From NCBI GenBank assembly GCA_964542475.1, contig CAZIUL010000052.1, positions 1 to 29,664 of the forward strand: DNA of 29,664 bases. The letters are read 5' to 3'. The position numbers were made by a program, and so were the translations under genes. The notes below the pieces were generated by a model. It did not search any database and was not told the origin of the DNA. It was given only the letters and a program-made list of their open reading frames with translations. Source of the DNA: CAZIUL01 sp964542475 (GTDB lineage Bacteria; Planctomycetota; B15-G4; CAYZWU01). Shown piece after piece: positions 1 to 8,632 of the stretch. The stretch's first letter is position 1. Each line of letters opens with the position of its first letter.

Positions 1-84
1 TCCTACAGGTTGAGGATCGTCTCCTGGCATGAAACGCAGCCACAGCGCAGTTTACAGTGCCGCAGCAGGAGAGGACGAAATATG
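1..84 (-). repeat. Interspersed repeat, copy A (truncated by window edge)
   Basis: Read on the minus strand, positions 84 to 4 match 29533-29613 at 76 of 81 bases by direct comparison. The first 29 nt (84 to 56) are the core also found at 3018-3046 and 7012-7040. In copy D the matched stretch continues into a second stem arm, and here that part would lie left of position 1, so the element is probably cut by the window boundary. No reading frame is conserved between copies, so this is a non-coding repeat. Confidence 0.75.
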
Positions 85-91
85 GGGGCTA

Positions 92-138
92 GTAGGCTTG
101 AGGCTGTAGGAAGGGCTGGAATCCCTCCTACAGCCTAC
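92..138. repeat. Imperfect hairpin next to repeat copy A
   Basis: The arm at about 101-115 (GGCTGTAGGAAGGG) pairs with about 123-136 (CCCTCCTACAGCC) with a single bulge, and a GTAGG/CCTAC extension lies outside it. It is directly next to repeat copy A. It has the look of a REP-type palindrome, but no second copy of this exact hairpin is present in the window. Confidence 0.45.
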
Positions 139-255
139 ACACACGGCCGGCCGGCTCTTGAGGTGAGAGATCGATCCATTCGGTGGGGTTCGTTTACGGC
201 GCCGACGGAGCGGCGCCCTCCATCGTCCAATCAGCGCATGGCGTTTCAGCCGGAG

Positions 256-275
256 GGCGGCACTCTGTTGCCGCC
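256..275 (-). terminator. Possible transcription terminator after mutS
   Basis: A perfect 7-bp stem (GGCGGCA at 256-262, TGCCGCC at 269-275) with a 6-nt loop lies 7 nt beyond the mutS stop codon. No run of T follows on the minus strand, so it is not a textbook intrinsic terminator. A second GC-rich hairpin (GGCGCC at 198-203 and 212-217, 8-nt loop) follows further downstream. Confidence 0.4.
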
Positions 276-282
276 TCTTCTC

Positions 283-2898
283 TCACGGCAGCAGCTCCTT
301 CAGCTCCTTCAGCTTCAGAAGCGCCTGGACAGGGGTGGTGGCATCGATGTCGACCTTTTCGAGTTCTTTTCTGATACGCTCGGTTTCATCCTTGAACAGG
401 CTTGCCTGTTTTTTTTGCGGGACCGGGAGGAGGGGGGCGGACTGTCCGGAGGGTGCTTTGCCGAGGTCAGGGCTCAGCATTTCGATTTCCTTCAGAACCT
501 CGGTTGCCCTCGTCAGGATCCGGTTCGGCACCCCTGCGAGGCGGGCGACATGTATGCCGTATGAGCGGTCTGTTCCTCCCTCCACGATCTTTCGCAGAAA
601 GACGATTTCGTTCTTCCACTCGCGGACCGCTGTGGAGAGGTTCTTCACATCGCCGAGCTCTTCGGAGAGGCGGGTGAGCTGGTGATAGTGCGTGGCGAAC
701 AGGGTGCGGGCCCCGATCTTGTTGTGGATGTGCTCGGAGATGGCCCAGGCGAGAGAAAGACCGTCGAATGTGGATGTGCCGCGGCCCACCTCGTCAAGGA
801 GGATCAGACTCCTTTCGGTTGCGTTGTTCACGATGTTCGCGGTCTCCACCATCTCGACCATGAAAGTGCTGTTGCCGCGCGCAAGGTCGTCGGAAGCGCC
901 GACCCGCGTGAAGATCCTGTCCACCAGCCCGATCTCGGCTGAAGCAGCCGGGACGAACGAGCCGATCTGCGCCATGAGCACGATCAATCCCGCCTGCCTC
1001 AGGTATGTCGACTTCCCGGCCATGTTCGGCCCTGTCAGGATGATCAGCTTCCCGTCTTCATCCAGCAGAACGTTGTTGGGAACAAAAGCCTCGACATCGG
1101 GCATCTGCTCGAGCACCGGGTGGCGGCCTTCATTTATGCGGATGCACAGGCTGTCGTTCACCTTTGGCTTGGTGTAGCCGTTTGCGGCCGCGGCTTCTGA
1201 AAGGCACCTCAACACGTCGATTTTTGCCACGGCCAATGCCACCTTTTGAAGCTGCGCCGCCTTGCCCGCCACGCGGCCGCGCACCTCCTGGAACAGATCG
1301 AACTCGATCTCCTTGGCCTGCTCGTCGCTTGCCAGAACCTTGGCCTCGTACTCTTTCAGCTCCGGGGTGATGTACCGTTCCGCGTTTTTGAGCGTTTGCT
1401 TTCGAATGTAGTCGTCAGGAACCAGGCCGCGGTTGGCGTGCGTGATTTCGATGTAGAACCCGAAAACCCTGTTGAAACCCACCTTGAGCTTCTGGATGCC
1501 GGTGCGCTCGATCTCGCGTTCCTGGAACTTCTGTATGAAATCCTTTCCCTCTGAGCGGAGGGTTCTGAGCTCGTCCAGCTCCCTGTTGAACCCCTGTTTG
1601 ATGATGCCGCCTTCCTTGAGCACGGCCGGGGGGTTGTCAGCGATGGCCGAGTTCAGAAGCTCCCTCGTTTCTTTTAGCTCATCGAGGCCTGACCGGCATC
1701 CCGAAAATATCTTCGCGCGCATCTCCTCGATCCCGGCCATCAGCCCGGGGAGCGCGTCAAGGGATTGGCAAAGGTTCGAAAGGTCGCGTGCGTTGGCCCT
1801 GCTTGCAAGCACTTTCGTGGTTATGCGCTCGATGTCGAAGATCCTGCCGAGCATCTCCTTCAGCCTGTTCCTCATGCCTTGGTTGCTGAAAAGCTCGTCA
1901 ACTCCTTCGAGCCGGGCCTGTATGGTCTCGATCCTCGCTGACGGCAGGAGGATCCATTCCCTGAGCAGGCGGCCGCCCATGGCTGTGGCCGTGTGGTCGA
2001 TGCAGGAAAGCAGTGTGCCCGAGGATGTCCCGTCCCTCATGTTTGATGTGAGCTCGAGCGATCTCCGGCTCGGCCCATCAAGGGTGAGGAACGTCGAAGG
2101 CATGTACGGGGCGATCTTTCGGAGCTGGTTGGGTTTTCCGCGCTGCGTTTCCTTCAGGTAGTGAAGCACGGCCCCGGCAGCCCTGATCCCCTGGGATTCC
2201 TCGTCAACTCCGAAGCCTGCAAGGGTGCGGACATCGAACTGCTCTCTTAGCGATCGAAGCGCGCCGGTCCGCTCGAAAGAAAAGTCAGCCACGGGGGTAA
2301 TGTGCGAGAAGGCGGCTTTTCGGATCCTGGCGTAAAGGGAGGCGGAGGCGTCAGAGAACGATTCGGGCAAAAGAACCTCAGCGGGGTCGATGCGGTTGAG
2401 CTCGTCTGCAACGGCTCTGGTCGGTGCATCCGAGACGTAAAAGGCGGCTGTGCTGAGATCGATCCAGGCAAGGCCGCAAATCTTTTTTCCGGGAGCGATC
2501 GCAAGCAGGTAGTTGTTCCTGCGGCTGTCCAGGAGCTCTTCCTCTGTGATGGTTCCGGCCGAGATTATCCGTGTGACAGCCCGGTCCACGATTCCGGCCG
2601 CCTTTTTCGGATCCTCGATCTGGTCGCATATCGCGACCTTGTGCCCGTTTCGGATCAGCTTGAACAGGTACTGCTCATATGCCTTTACAGGCACGCCCGC
2701 CATTGGAATTCCGCCGTCGGTCTTGGTGCGGGATGTAAGCGCGATTCCTAAAACGCGCGACGCGGTCTTGGCATCCTCGTAGAAAAGCTCGTAAAAATCC
2801 CCCATCCTGAAAAACAGCAGGCAGTCGGGATGGGCCTTCTTGGCGGCATTGAACTGCTGCATCATCGGAGTTGTCTTTTCCCTGCTGCTCGGTTTCAT
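283..2898 (-). CDS. mutS: DNA mismatch repair protein MutS
   Basis: MutS recognises mispairs and small loops in DNA and, with MutL, starts mismatch repair using ATP. The 871-residue length fits full-length bacterial MutS. Near the N-terminus RMGDFYELF carries the Phe-x-Glu mismatch-reading pair (F35, E37). The ATPase domain has the Walker A motif GPNMAGKS near residue 620 and the Walker B/signature stretch LLDEVGRGTSTFDG near residue 700. The C-terminus keeps the short helical tail typical of the family. The start is the ATG before KPSSREKTTPMMQQF, which places TPMMQQ where MutS proteins usually begin; no good Shine-Dalgarno sequence is visible. mutL is not adjacent. The gene stands alone, with a repeat element upstream and hairpins downstream. 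Confidence 0.97.
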   Translation of the reverse strand: MKPSSREKTTPMMQQFNAAKKAHPDCLLFFRMGDFYELFYEDAKTASRVLGIALTSRTKTDGGIPMAGVPVKAYEQYLFKLIRNGHKVAICDQIEDPKKAAGIVDRAVTRIISAGTITEEELLDSRRNNYLLAIAPGKKICGLAWIDLSTAAFYVSDAPTRAVADELNRIDPAEVLLPESFSDASASLYARIRKAAFSHITPVADFSFERTGALRSLREQFDVRTLAGFGVDEESQGIRAAGAVLHYLKETQRGKPNQLRKIAPYMPSTFLTLDGPSRRSLELTSNMRDGTSSGTLLSCIDHTATAMGGRLLREWILLPSARIETIQARLEGVDELFSNQGMRNRLKEMLGRIFDIERITTKVLASRANARDLSNLCQSLDALPGLMAGIEEMRAKIFSGCRSGLDELKETRELLNSAIADNPPAVLKEGGIIKQGFNRELDELRTLRSEGKDFIQKFQEREIERTGIQKLKVGFNRVFGFYIEITHANRGLVPDDYIRKQTLKNAERYITPELKEYEAKVLASDEQAKEIEFDLFQEVRGRVAGKAAQLQKVALAVAKIDVLRCLSEAAAANGYTKPKVNDSLCIRINEGRHPVLEQMPDVEAFVPNNVLLDEDGKLIILTGPNMAGKSTYLRQAGLIVLMAQIGSFVPAASAEIGLVDRIFTRVGASDDLARGNSTFMVEMVETANIVNNATERSLILLDEVGRGTSTFDGLSLAWAISEHIHNKIGARTLFATHYHQLTRLSEELGDVKNLSTAVREWKNEIVFLRKIVEGGTDRSYGIHVARLAGVPNRILTRATEVLKEIEMLSPDLGKAPSGQSAPLLPVPQKKQASLFKDETERIRKELEKVDIDATTPVQALLKLKELKELLP

Positions 2899-2988
2899 TT
2901 AAAACAGAATCCATGGGACAGATGAGGCGTTTGTTTCAAAGAAACCATTTATTCTAAAAGCCCGGCGGACCGGTGGCAAGAGGGAGAC

Positions 2989-3085
2989 GTTAATCGGGGG
3001 ACACCTTGCTTGACTCGCATATTTCATCCTCTTCTGCCGCGGCACCTTAACCTGCGTCAATTAAGTAAGGTGTTCCCCGATTAAC
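2989..3085. repeat. MITE-like inverted-repeat element, copy B
   Basis: The 97-bp element has 25-nt terminal arms matching at 22 of 25 positions (left arm begins GTTAATCGGGGGACACC at 2989; right arm ends GTGTTCCCCGATTAAC at 3085). Its centre holds the 29-nt core in plus orientation (3018-3046), identical to copy D at 28 of 29 bases. It has no coding capacity. It lies between the starts of mutS and the divergent sigma-factor gene and could influence either promoter. This is a non-autonomous element or REP/BIME-type palindrome; no transposase is in the window. Confidence 0.7.
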
Positions 3086-3173
3086 TCTTTGTATTCGGTA
3101 GATATATGGATAACAATGTATCACTATTTATTAATAAATAGGTCGTGTCTCAGTGAGTTGAGATTGATTTAGC

Positions 3174-3734
3174 ATGCCATCAAAAGAAGATGTCGCCCGG
3201 TTGTTAGCCGACATGAGCATAGGTAAGGAAGGAGCGGGTGAAGCCCTGCTTCCCCTCGTATACGATGAACTTCACGCCTTGGCAAAACGCTACATGTACT
3301 ATGAACAGCCCGACCATACCCTGCAAACTACTGCATTGCTGCATGAAGCCTACCTGAAGATGGGCGGCGGGGAAAAGGTAGCCTGGCAGAACAAAGCGCA
3401 TTTTATGAAGGTAGCTGCCCAGGCAATGCGACACATCCTCATCGATCACGCTCGAAGAAAGCACAGCGAGAAGAAAGGGGGAAATATGGAGAAAAAACCT
3501 CTGAGAGACGATGACGCTGTATCCATGGATACTTCCCCTGTCGATCTTCTGGCGCTTGACGATACCCTTGAGGAGCTGGCCCAGGTGGATCCCCGTATCG
3601 TCCAGGTAGTGGAACTACGCTACTTTGCCGGACTGGACGTGGATGAAACAGCGGAAGTGCTGGGCATATCGCCCCGAACCGTGATGTACGAGTGGAAAAT
3701 GGCAAAGGCATGGCTCGTGGAGAAGATCCGCTGA
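3174..3734 (+). CDS. ECF-family RNA polymerase sigma factor
   Basis: This 186-residue protein directs RNA polymerase to a specific promoter set. The region-2 part includes LLPLVYDELHALAKRY, TLQTTALLHEAYL and AMRHILIDHARRKHSEKKGG. The region-4 helix-turn-helix is VVELRYFAGLDVDETAEVLGIS. These stretches match the sigma-70-like ECF subfamily (TIGR02999 type) that is abundant in Planctomycetes and Acidobacteria, where members are often found near Ser/Thr kinases. No anti-sigma factor gene is adjacent. The ribosome-binding site is weak, but the ATG fits the usual N-terminal length. The stop codon lies 3 bp from the stop of the convergent kinase gene, which suggests a signalling pair without proving it. 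Confidence 0.9.
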   Translation: MPSKEDVARLLADMSIGKEGAGEALLPLVYDELHALAKRYMYYEQPDHTLQTTALLHEAYLKMGGGEKVAWQNKAHFMKVAAQAMRHILIDHARRKHSEKKGGNMEKKPLRDDDAVSMDTSPVDLLALDDTLEELAQVDPRIVQVVELRYFAGLDVDETAEVLGISPRTVMYEWKMAKAWLVEKIR

Positions 3735-3737
3735 TCA

Positions 3738-6700
3738 TCAGGAATCCCGCCATCGCGCCGCCTTTTCCGGTTTCTTCCAGGCTTCGAACAACTCGATGAT
3801 CAAGTCCCGCGCATTTCGTGTCCGCCAGTGCTCCCTGCCCAGGGTGTCAGTCAATCCGGCATGGCCTTCAAAAAGGTGCGCTTCCGCCTCTTCATGTCGC
3901 TTCATTTTGACCAGACATGCGCCCAGTATCGTATGAAGCGATGCGGTCATAAAGTGACCTTGAGGAAACATACGTTCCGAAATTGTGATCCCCTGATTCA
4001 AGAGCTCTTCAGCCTCGGAATAGTGCTGCGTAACCTTCATCGCGCCGGCCAGGTTTCCGATGGAAGTTAGGGTGTTTATATGCTCTTCCGGAAAGATCCT
4101 GCGGCAGGTGTCCAGGACCTCACGGTGCATCCGGACGGCTTCATCATGCTTGCCTTGTATACTGAGCACAACCGCCAGGTTGCTCTTCAAGCTGAAAGTT
4201 GTGGTATGGCTATCTCCTTGAACAACGCGGCAGATCGGCAAGGCCTTCCTGAACGCTGATTCAGCTTCATCGAGCTTGTCCAGATTTTTCAGTACAACCG
4301 CCATGTTGATGATCGACATGAGAGTATCCGGGTGCTCTTCCCCCAGGGTATTACTGCGGATCTTGAGAATCTCACGATGTAATGACTCGGCTTCTTCGAA
4401 CCGGCCCAGCTCTTCGAGCAGCATGGCCAGGTTGCTTTTTGTTATGAGAGTATCCTTGTGCTCCTCGCCCAGGATACGGATCTGGGTTTCCATGACCTGC
4501 CTGAAGACCGGCTCAACAGTTGATGGATTTCCTCGGCGCCAGCGCACCTGTGCCAGCGCACCTTTTGTTTGAAGACTGTCCTCATGCTCCTCGCCCAAAG
4601 TGCGGAAGCGGGCGTTCAGCACACCCCGGAAGATTTGCTCCGCCTCATCCAGCTTGTTCTGGCGGGTCAGCACCAAAGCCAGGTTGTGTTTTGACAGGAG
4701 AGTGTCCGGGTGCTCCTTGCTCGATAAACGGGCTTGGATCTCGACAACTTTGCGAAGGAGGGACTCAGCCTCGTCATATTTTGTCTGTTGCTCGAGAACT
4801 TTGGACAGGTTGTTCATGACCATGAGGGTATGGGGATGTTCTTCACCCAGGACGGCGTGGTATGTGACAAGAATATCCCGGTTGATCGATTCGGCTTCCG
4901 CGTAATCACCCTGGGCCGAAATCACCAGAGCCAGGTTATTCCTGGATTCGAGGGTTTTGATATGCTTCCCGCCCAGGACACGGCTGCGTTTCAAAACCAA
5001 ATCGCGGAGCATAGAAGCGGCCTCTGTGAGCTTTCCCTGCTTCCACAACACGAGCGCCAGTTCGTACATTGATTCGAGGGTCTGCTCGTGATCCTGTCCA
5101 AGTGTCCGCTGGTGATGATCAACCGTTTCCCGCAAGAGATTTCCCGCTTCAGAATAGTTACGCTGTTTTCTGAGCAGGGCGGCGTAGAACTGCGCGCACT
5201 TCAGGGTAATCCTGTCGCTTTTACCCAGAACAGCCTTACTGGTATTGAATGCTTCCAGGAGAAGGACATTGGCTTCGGAAATCCTCCCCTGCTGCAACAA
5301 GATATAACCCAGCCAGTTCATGGTCCTGAGCGTAATCCCATGCTCTTTGCCTTTGATCCTGTTATAGATCTCCAAAGCGCGCCGGAGTTGTTTCACCGCC
5401 GCGTCGCTCCGGCCGTTGTTGAAATAGGTGATGCCGATGGTGAAGCACAGAGAAGCCTCGATCTCGGGCCTGTCCGGGAACTCCCGGTCCACCCTTTCCA
5501 TCGCATCGTTCAGGAGGTTCAGTATATTGACCCCCTGTCCGCTGTTTATGGGATCCGCCGATAAAAGCACCTCTTCCAGGAACTGGTTTATCGTGTTTGT
5601 GGTTTCGGCCTCCTTCTCAGAAATCACCCTGGCCTCGTGTGCCTTCTGCTCTGCAGCAATTGCCCTCTCCTTCTCCTTCTGTGCAAGATCACGCTCATGC
5701 TTGATCTGAGGGTACGCCACAAAAAGGACGTAAGCGAAAATGATAAAAATAATGGCCACTGTCATGACCGCGACCGTGCTTTTCACCGGGTTTCGCCTGA
5801 TCCATTTCGACAGTCGTTTCCCCGCTCCAGCAGGCTTGGCCAGGATTACCTGCCCCTGAAGAAAGCGTTGGATGTCGGAACCCAATTCGGCCACGGACTG
5901 GTAGCGGCGTTTCCTGTCTTTTTCCAGTGCCTTGAGTACGATGGTTTCTGTGTCTCTCTTGAGGCTGTGTTTGGCAGAGGAGGGCTTCTTGGGTTCGGCT
6001 TCCATGATGACGCGGGTGGCTTCGAAAATCAGGGCTTTCCCAACATCGTAGGGGAGTTTCTCGCACAAGAGCTCGTACAATACGACGCCGAGCGCATAAA
6101 CATCGCTGCGGACATCAAGCTCGTTCGGGTCTGCCATGCACTGCTCCGGAGACATGTACTGCACCGTGCCGAGGAGGCGGCCCACCTCTGTATGTGAAGA
6201 GGTGAGGTGAAGGTCAGAATCAGTGGCGCGGGCCACTCCGAAGTCGATGACCTTCACCTGCTCAGAGGCATCCACCAGGATATTGGAGGGCTTCAAATCG
6301 CGATGGATAACACCCTTTTGATGTCCGTGATGGACAGCGTCGCAGGCCTGTAAAAAAAGCAGCAGCCTTTCGGAAACTGCCAGCTTGTTCTCCCAGGCAT
6401 AGTAGGTGATAGGCCGTGCGTCCGGGATGTATTCCATGACAAAATACGGCACGCTTTCGGTTTGCACATGGTGGGTTCCCGATTCGATCACCTCGGCGAT
6501 ATTAGGATGTCTGAGCCTGGCGAGGAAGTGAGATTCATATTCAAACCGGCGAAGAGCTGACCTCGAAGCAATTCCCTTGCTCATTACCTTGACGGCAACC
6601 GTCCTCTGATCGTTTTGCCGAACCGCTTTATAGACCGTGCCCATGCCGCCGGAAGAGATAACGTCCTGGACGAGGTAAGGGCCGATGCGGGTATCCACGA

Positions 6701-6917
6701 GGGAAGCCCCTTGGCCGTTGGGCATCAACGCGGGAGATATTGGTGTTTCCATGAATTCACCAGCGTTGCTTTCATAGGTGAGCAGGTTTTCCACCTCATT
6801 ACGGAGACTGTGGTCACCCTTGCAGCTTTTCTCCAGAAAAGCGGGACGATCAACAGGCTCCCGCTGAAGGGCTTCCTTGAACAGCTCCTTGAGGCGGTAC
6901 CAGTGACCTGAATCCAT
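3738..6917 (-). CDS. Membrane Ser/Thr protein kinase with C-terminal TPR array
   Basis: The N-terminal segment (about 1-55, WYRLKELFKEAL through NEVENLLTYES) is the short helical leader common to Acidobacteria/Planctomycetes kinases. The Hanks-type kinase domain spans about 78-355: glycine loop SSGGMGTVY, catalytic lysine K110 (VAVKVM), catalytic loop IHRDLKPSN (D207), DFG at 225-227 and the APE-like YMSPEQ at 254-259. The first loop glycine is Ser. A single transmembrane helix lies at about 380-402, followed by a charged coiled coil (about 405-440). The rest, about 450-1050, is roughly 13 TPR units of about 42 residues of the kinesin-light-chain kind (for example HPDTLLSKHNLALVL). The kinase half should be cytoplasmic; the topology suggests the TPR half lies across the membrane. 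An AGGGA ribosome-binding site precedes the ATG. Confidence 0.93.
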   Translation of the reverse strand: MDSGHWYRLKELFKEALQREPVDRPAFLEKSCKGDHSLRNEVENLLTYESNAGEFMETPISPALMPNGQGASLVDTRIGPYLVQDVISSGGMGTVYKAVRQNDQRTVAVKVMSKGIASRSALRRFEYESHFLARLRHPNIAEVIESGTHHVQTESVPYFVMEYIPDARPITYYAWENKLAVSERLLLFLQACDAVHHGHQKGVIHRDLKPSNILVDASEQVKVIDFGVARATDSDLHLTSSHTEVGRLLGTVQYMSPEQCMADPNELDVRSDVYALGVVLYELLCEKLPYDVGKALIFEATRVIMEAEPKKPSSAKHSLKRDTETIVLKALEKDRKRRYQSVAELGSDIQRFLQGQVILAKPAGAGKRLSKWIRRNPVKSTVAVMTVAIIFIIFAYVLFVAYPQIKHERDLAQKEKERAIAAEQKAHEARVISEKEAETTNTINQFLEEVLLSADPINSGQGVNILNLLNDAMERVDREFPDRPEIEASLCFTIGITYFNNGRSDAAVKQLRRALEIYNRIKGKEHGITLRTMNWLGYILLQQGRISEANVLLLEAFNTSKAVLGKSDRITLKCAQFYAALLRKQRNYSEAGNLLRETVDHHQRTLGQDHEQTLESMYELALVLWKQGKLTEAASMLRDLVLKRSRVLGGKHIKTLESRNNLALVISAQGDYAEAESINRDILVTYHAVLGEEHPHTLMVMNNLSKVLEQQTKYDEAESLLRKVVEIQARLSSKEHPDTLLSKHNLALVLTRQNKLDEAEQIFRGVLNARFRTLGEEHEDSLQTKGALAQVRWRRGNPSTVEPVFRQVMETQIRILGEEHKDTLITKSNLAMLLEELGRFEEAESLHREILKIRSNTLGEEHPDTLMSIINMAVVLKNLDKLDEAESAFRKALPICRVVQGDSHTTTFSLKSNLAVVLSIQGKHDEAVRMHREVLDTCRRIFPEEHINTLTSIGNLAGAMKVTQHYSEAEELLNQGITISERMFPQGHFMTASLHTILGACLVKMKRHEEAEAHLFEGHAGLTDTLGREHWRTRNARDLIIELFEAWKKPEKAARWRDS

Positions 6918-6979
6918 GGTTTTTCCCTATGAGATCAGCCTTGTTGAACGCTTATCAATTGTACAGAATAAGGTGTTGA

Positions 6980-7048
6980 TTAATTCGGATATTTCATGCT
7001 TTTCGTAGCGAGGTGCCGCAACAGATGAGCGTGAAATATGCGGATTAA
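6980..7048. repeat. Inverted-repeat element, copy C
   Basis: The 69-bp palindromic element has 20-nt arms matching at 17 of 20 bases (6980-6999 and 7029-7048). Its minus strand from 7040 to 7012 carries the 29-nt core at 25 of 29 identity to copy D. It overlaps the terminal TTAA of the next element by about 4 bp, giving two nested or adjacent insertions upstream of the kinase gene. Confidence 0.65.
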
Positions 7049-7211
7049 GAGCCCGTCGAAAAAGTCAGATCGGCTGCGGTCGGCCCTTTTGCCTGATCTC
7101 CACGTTGCGAAATCCTCGACGAATCTACTGATTCGCCTCCGGCTTCGCGCCTTGATCTCAGGCAAAATAACTCGACCTCGCTTTCGAAGCACTTTTTCAA
7201 CGGACTCTTAA
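7045..7211. repeat. MITE-like element with terminal inverted repeats
   Basis: This 167-bp element is bounded by 21-nt ends matching at 19 of 21 positions: TTAAGAGCCCGTCGAAAAAGT at the left and, read inward from the right, a copy with CCC to TCC and TCG to TTG changes. Both ends begin with TTAA. The interior has no convincing gene. The right end contributes the TAA stop of the secreted repeat protein (7208-7210). This is typical of a non-autonomous transposable element mobilised by an enzyme encoded elsewhere; the mobilising family is not identified. Confidence 0.7.
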
Positions 7212-8632
7212 GGCACGACGCTAATGACTACTGGATTGGAAGCAAAGTTCCACGGTGCAGGTAGTGCGTATGCGAAGTACACGGTCACGGTCATTGGCAA
7301 GGTAACGGGAGTAATGTTGAACTGCGCCGTGGCTGTACCCCCCGAGTCCAGCATTGCATTGAAGTTCGAAAAAGTGGGAGTATTGAGCAGGTTGAAAACC
7401 AAGCCCGTAAAAATGTCCCAGTTCAGCGGCAGAACAGCCAGCCCTCCCGGCAGGGGCAAGCCGGGTTCCACGCCGCTGACACTCCCCAGCAGGTAGTAGG
7501 TACGGCCGGCGTTGGCTGTACCGGCGTTGAGGAAAAGGTTGGCGGTTCCGCCGGTTGAGCCGATCATTTCAGTCACATCGGTTGTCAAGGAGAGATTGTT
7601 TGCGTATTTGAGATCAAAACCAGGGGATTGGTGAAAGTAGCTGATATGAATGCAGCCCCACGGATCCACGGAAAGAGATGAATATTTTCCAACGCTAGAG
7701 GTGCTGTCAACGATATCCGTAGTCCAGGAGCCGGAATCGAGGGTTGCGTAACGCAGGTCGTAGTACCCCTTGTAATAATAGCTGATGTGCACCTTGCCCG
7801 TGGAATCGATGCCAAGGGATATATGCTCAGGATCGTAAACGTTCACGAGAACATCGGTGATCCATGAACCTCCCGACCTTGTTGCATGTTTGAGTTCTTC
7901 GTAATAGCCATAAGCGATATGCACTCCATCCGAGGAATCAATGGCCACGGAAGGATAATCTCCGCCCCATTCCACAGCCTCAACAACCCAGAAGCCGGAT
8001 GTATTCGTGGCATACCAGAGATAGTCGTAGTCGTGATAGCTGATGTGCGCGTTTCCGGAAGAGTCAATTGCAATGGAATTGTCATAACCGGTATCGGAGT
8101 TGTCCACTAAATCCGTGTCCCACGATCCCGAAGCATTCGTTGTGTACATGAGCAAGTATTTCTTGCTGGAGCCTGACCAAAGCATGTAAGAGATGTGCAC
8201 ATTATCTGCTGCATCTACTGCAATGCTGTTGCTGTAGCCTGCATCAAAACTCGTGCTGAGGCCCTCCGTAACCCAGGAGCCGGTCTTATTGGTTGCATAC
8301 TTGAAATAGGGGCCGGTCGCATAGGCATAGCAGACATGCGCGCAACCATTACTGTCGAGCGCCAGAGAGCAGTCTCCGAAATCAACATATAGATCGTCTA
8401 TCTTTTCAAAGGTCCAGGGCCCAGTGGCATTGGTGGCATACTTCAGCTGAAGGCTTGTAACGTCAAAGTAGCAGATGTGCGACCGTCCTGACGCATCCAC
8501 CTCCATGGAGGAAAACCGCCCCACATCCCCTGCGCTGTCCACGGTCTCGATGTTCCACTGGGCAACAAGGCCAGGCGCGCAAAAGGAAAAAACGAGAAAA
8601 AGAAAAGCAATTGTTCTTGTTGAAGATTTCAT
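7208..8632 (-). CDS. Secreted seven-repeat (propeller-like) protein, function unknown
   Basis: The 474-residue protein starts with a clear signal peptide (hydrophobic run AFLFLVFSFCAPGLVA, likely cleavage after VAQ or VA). Residues about 38-350 hold seven units of 41-50 residues. Each has a variant of SIAIDSSGNAHISY, then a Tyr-rich segment ending KYATN, then GSW or a similar turn. Seven such units suggest a seven-bladed beta-propeller. The last roughly 110 residues form a different domain with AGRTYYLLGSVSG and LPLNWDIFTGL, a module I associate with surface or secreted proteins of Planctomycetes-like bacteria. No catalytic motif is visible. The ribosome-binding site GGAG lies 8 nt before the ATG. 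The stop codon falls in the end of a MITE-like element, so the C-terminus may have been altered by the insertion. Export is well supported; the role is unknown. Confidence 0.8.
   Translation of the reverse strand: MKSSTRTIAFLFLVFSFCAPGLVAQWNIETVDSAGDVGRFSSMEVDASGRSHICYFDVTSLQLKYATNATGPWTFEKIDDLYVDFGDCSLALDSNGCAHVCYAYATGPYFKYATNKTGSWVTEGLSTSFDAGYSNSIAVDAADNVHISYMLWSGSSKKYLLMYTTNASGSWDTDLVDNSDTGYDNSIAIDSSGNAHISYHDYDYLWYATNTSGFWVVEAVEWGGDYPSVAIDSSDGVHIAYGYYEELKHATRSGGSWITDVLVNVYDPEHISLGIDSTGKVHISYYYKGYYDLRYATLDSGSWTTDIVDSTSSVGKYSSLSVDPWGCIHISYFHQSPGFDLKYANNLSLTTDVTEMIGSTGGTANLFLNAGTANAGRTYYLLGSVSGVEPGLPLPGGLAVLPLNWDIFTGLVFNLLNTPTFSNFNAMLDSGGTATAQFNITPVTLPMTVTVYFAYALPAPWNFASNPVVISVVP

Noticed and set aside
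3828..6197. Many plus-strand reading frames opposite the kinase-TPR gene
   Set aside because: They are antisense shadows of a GC-biased repetitive coding region with no domain similarity.
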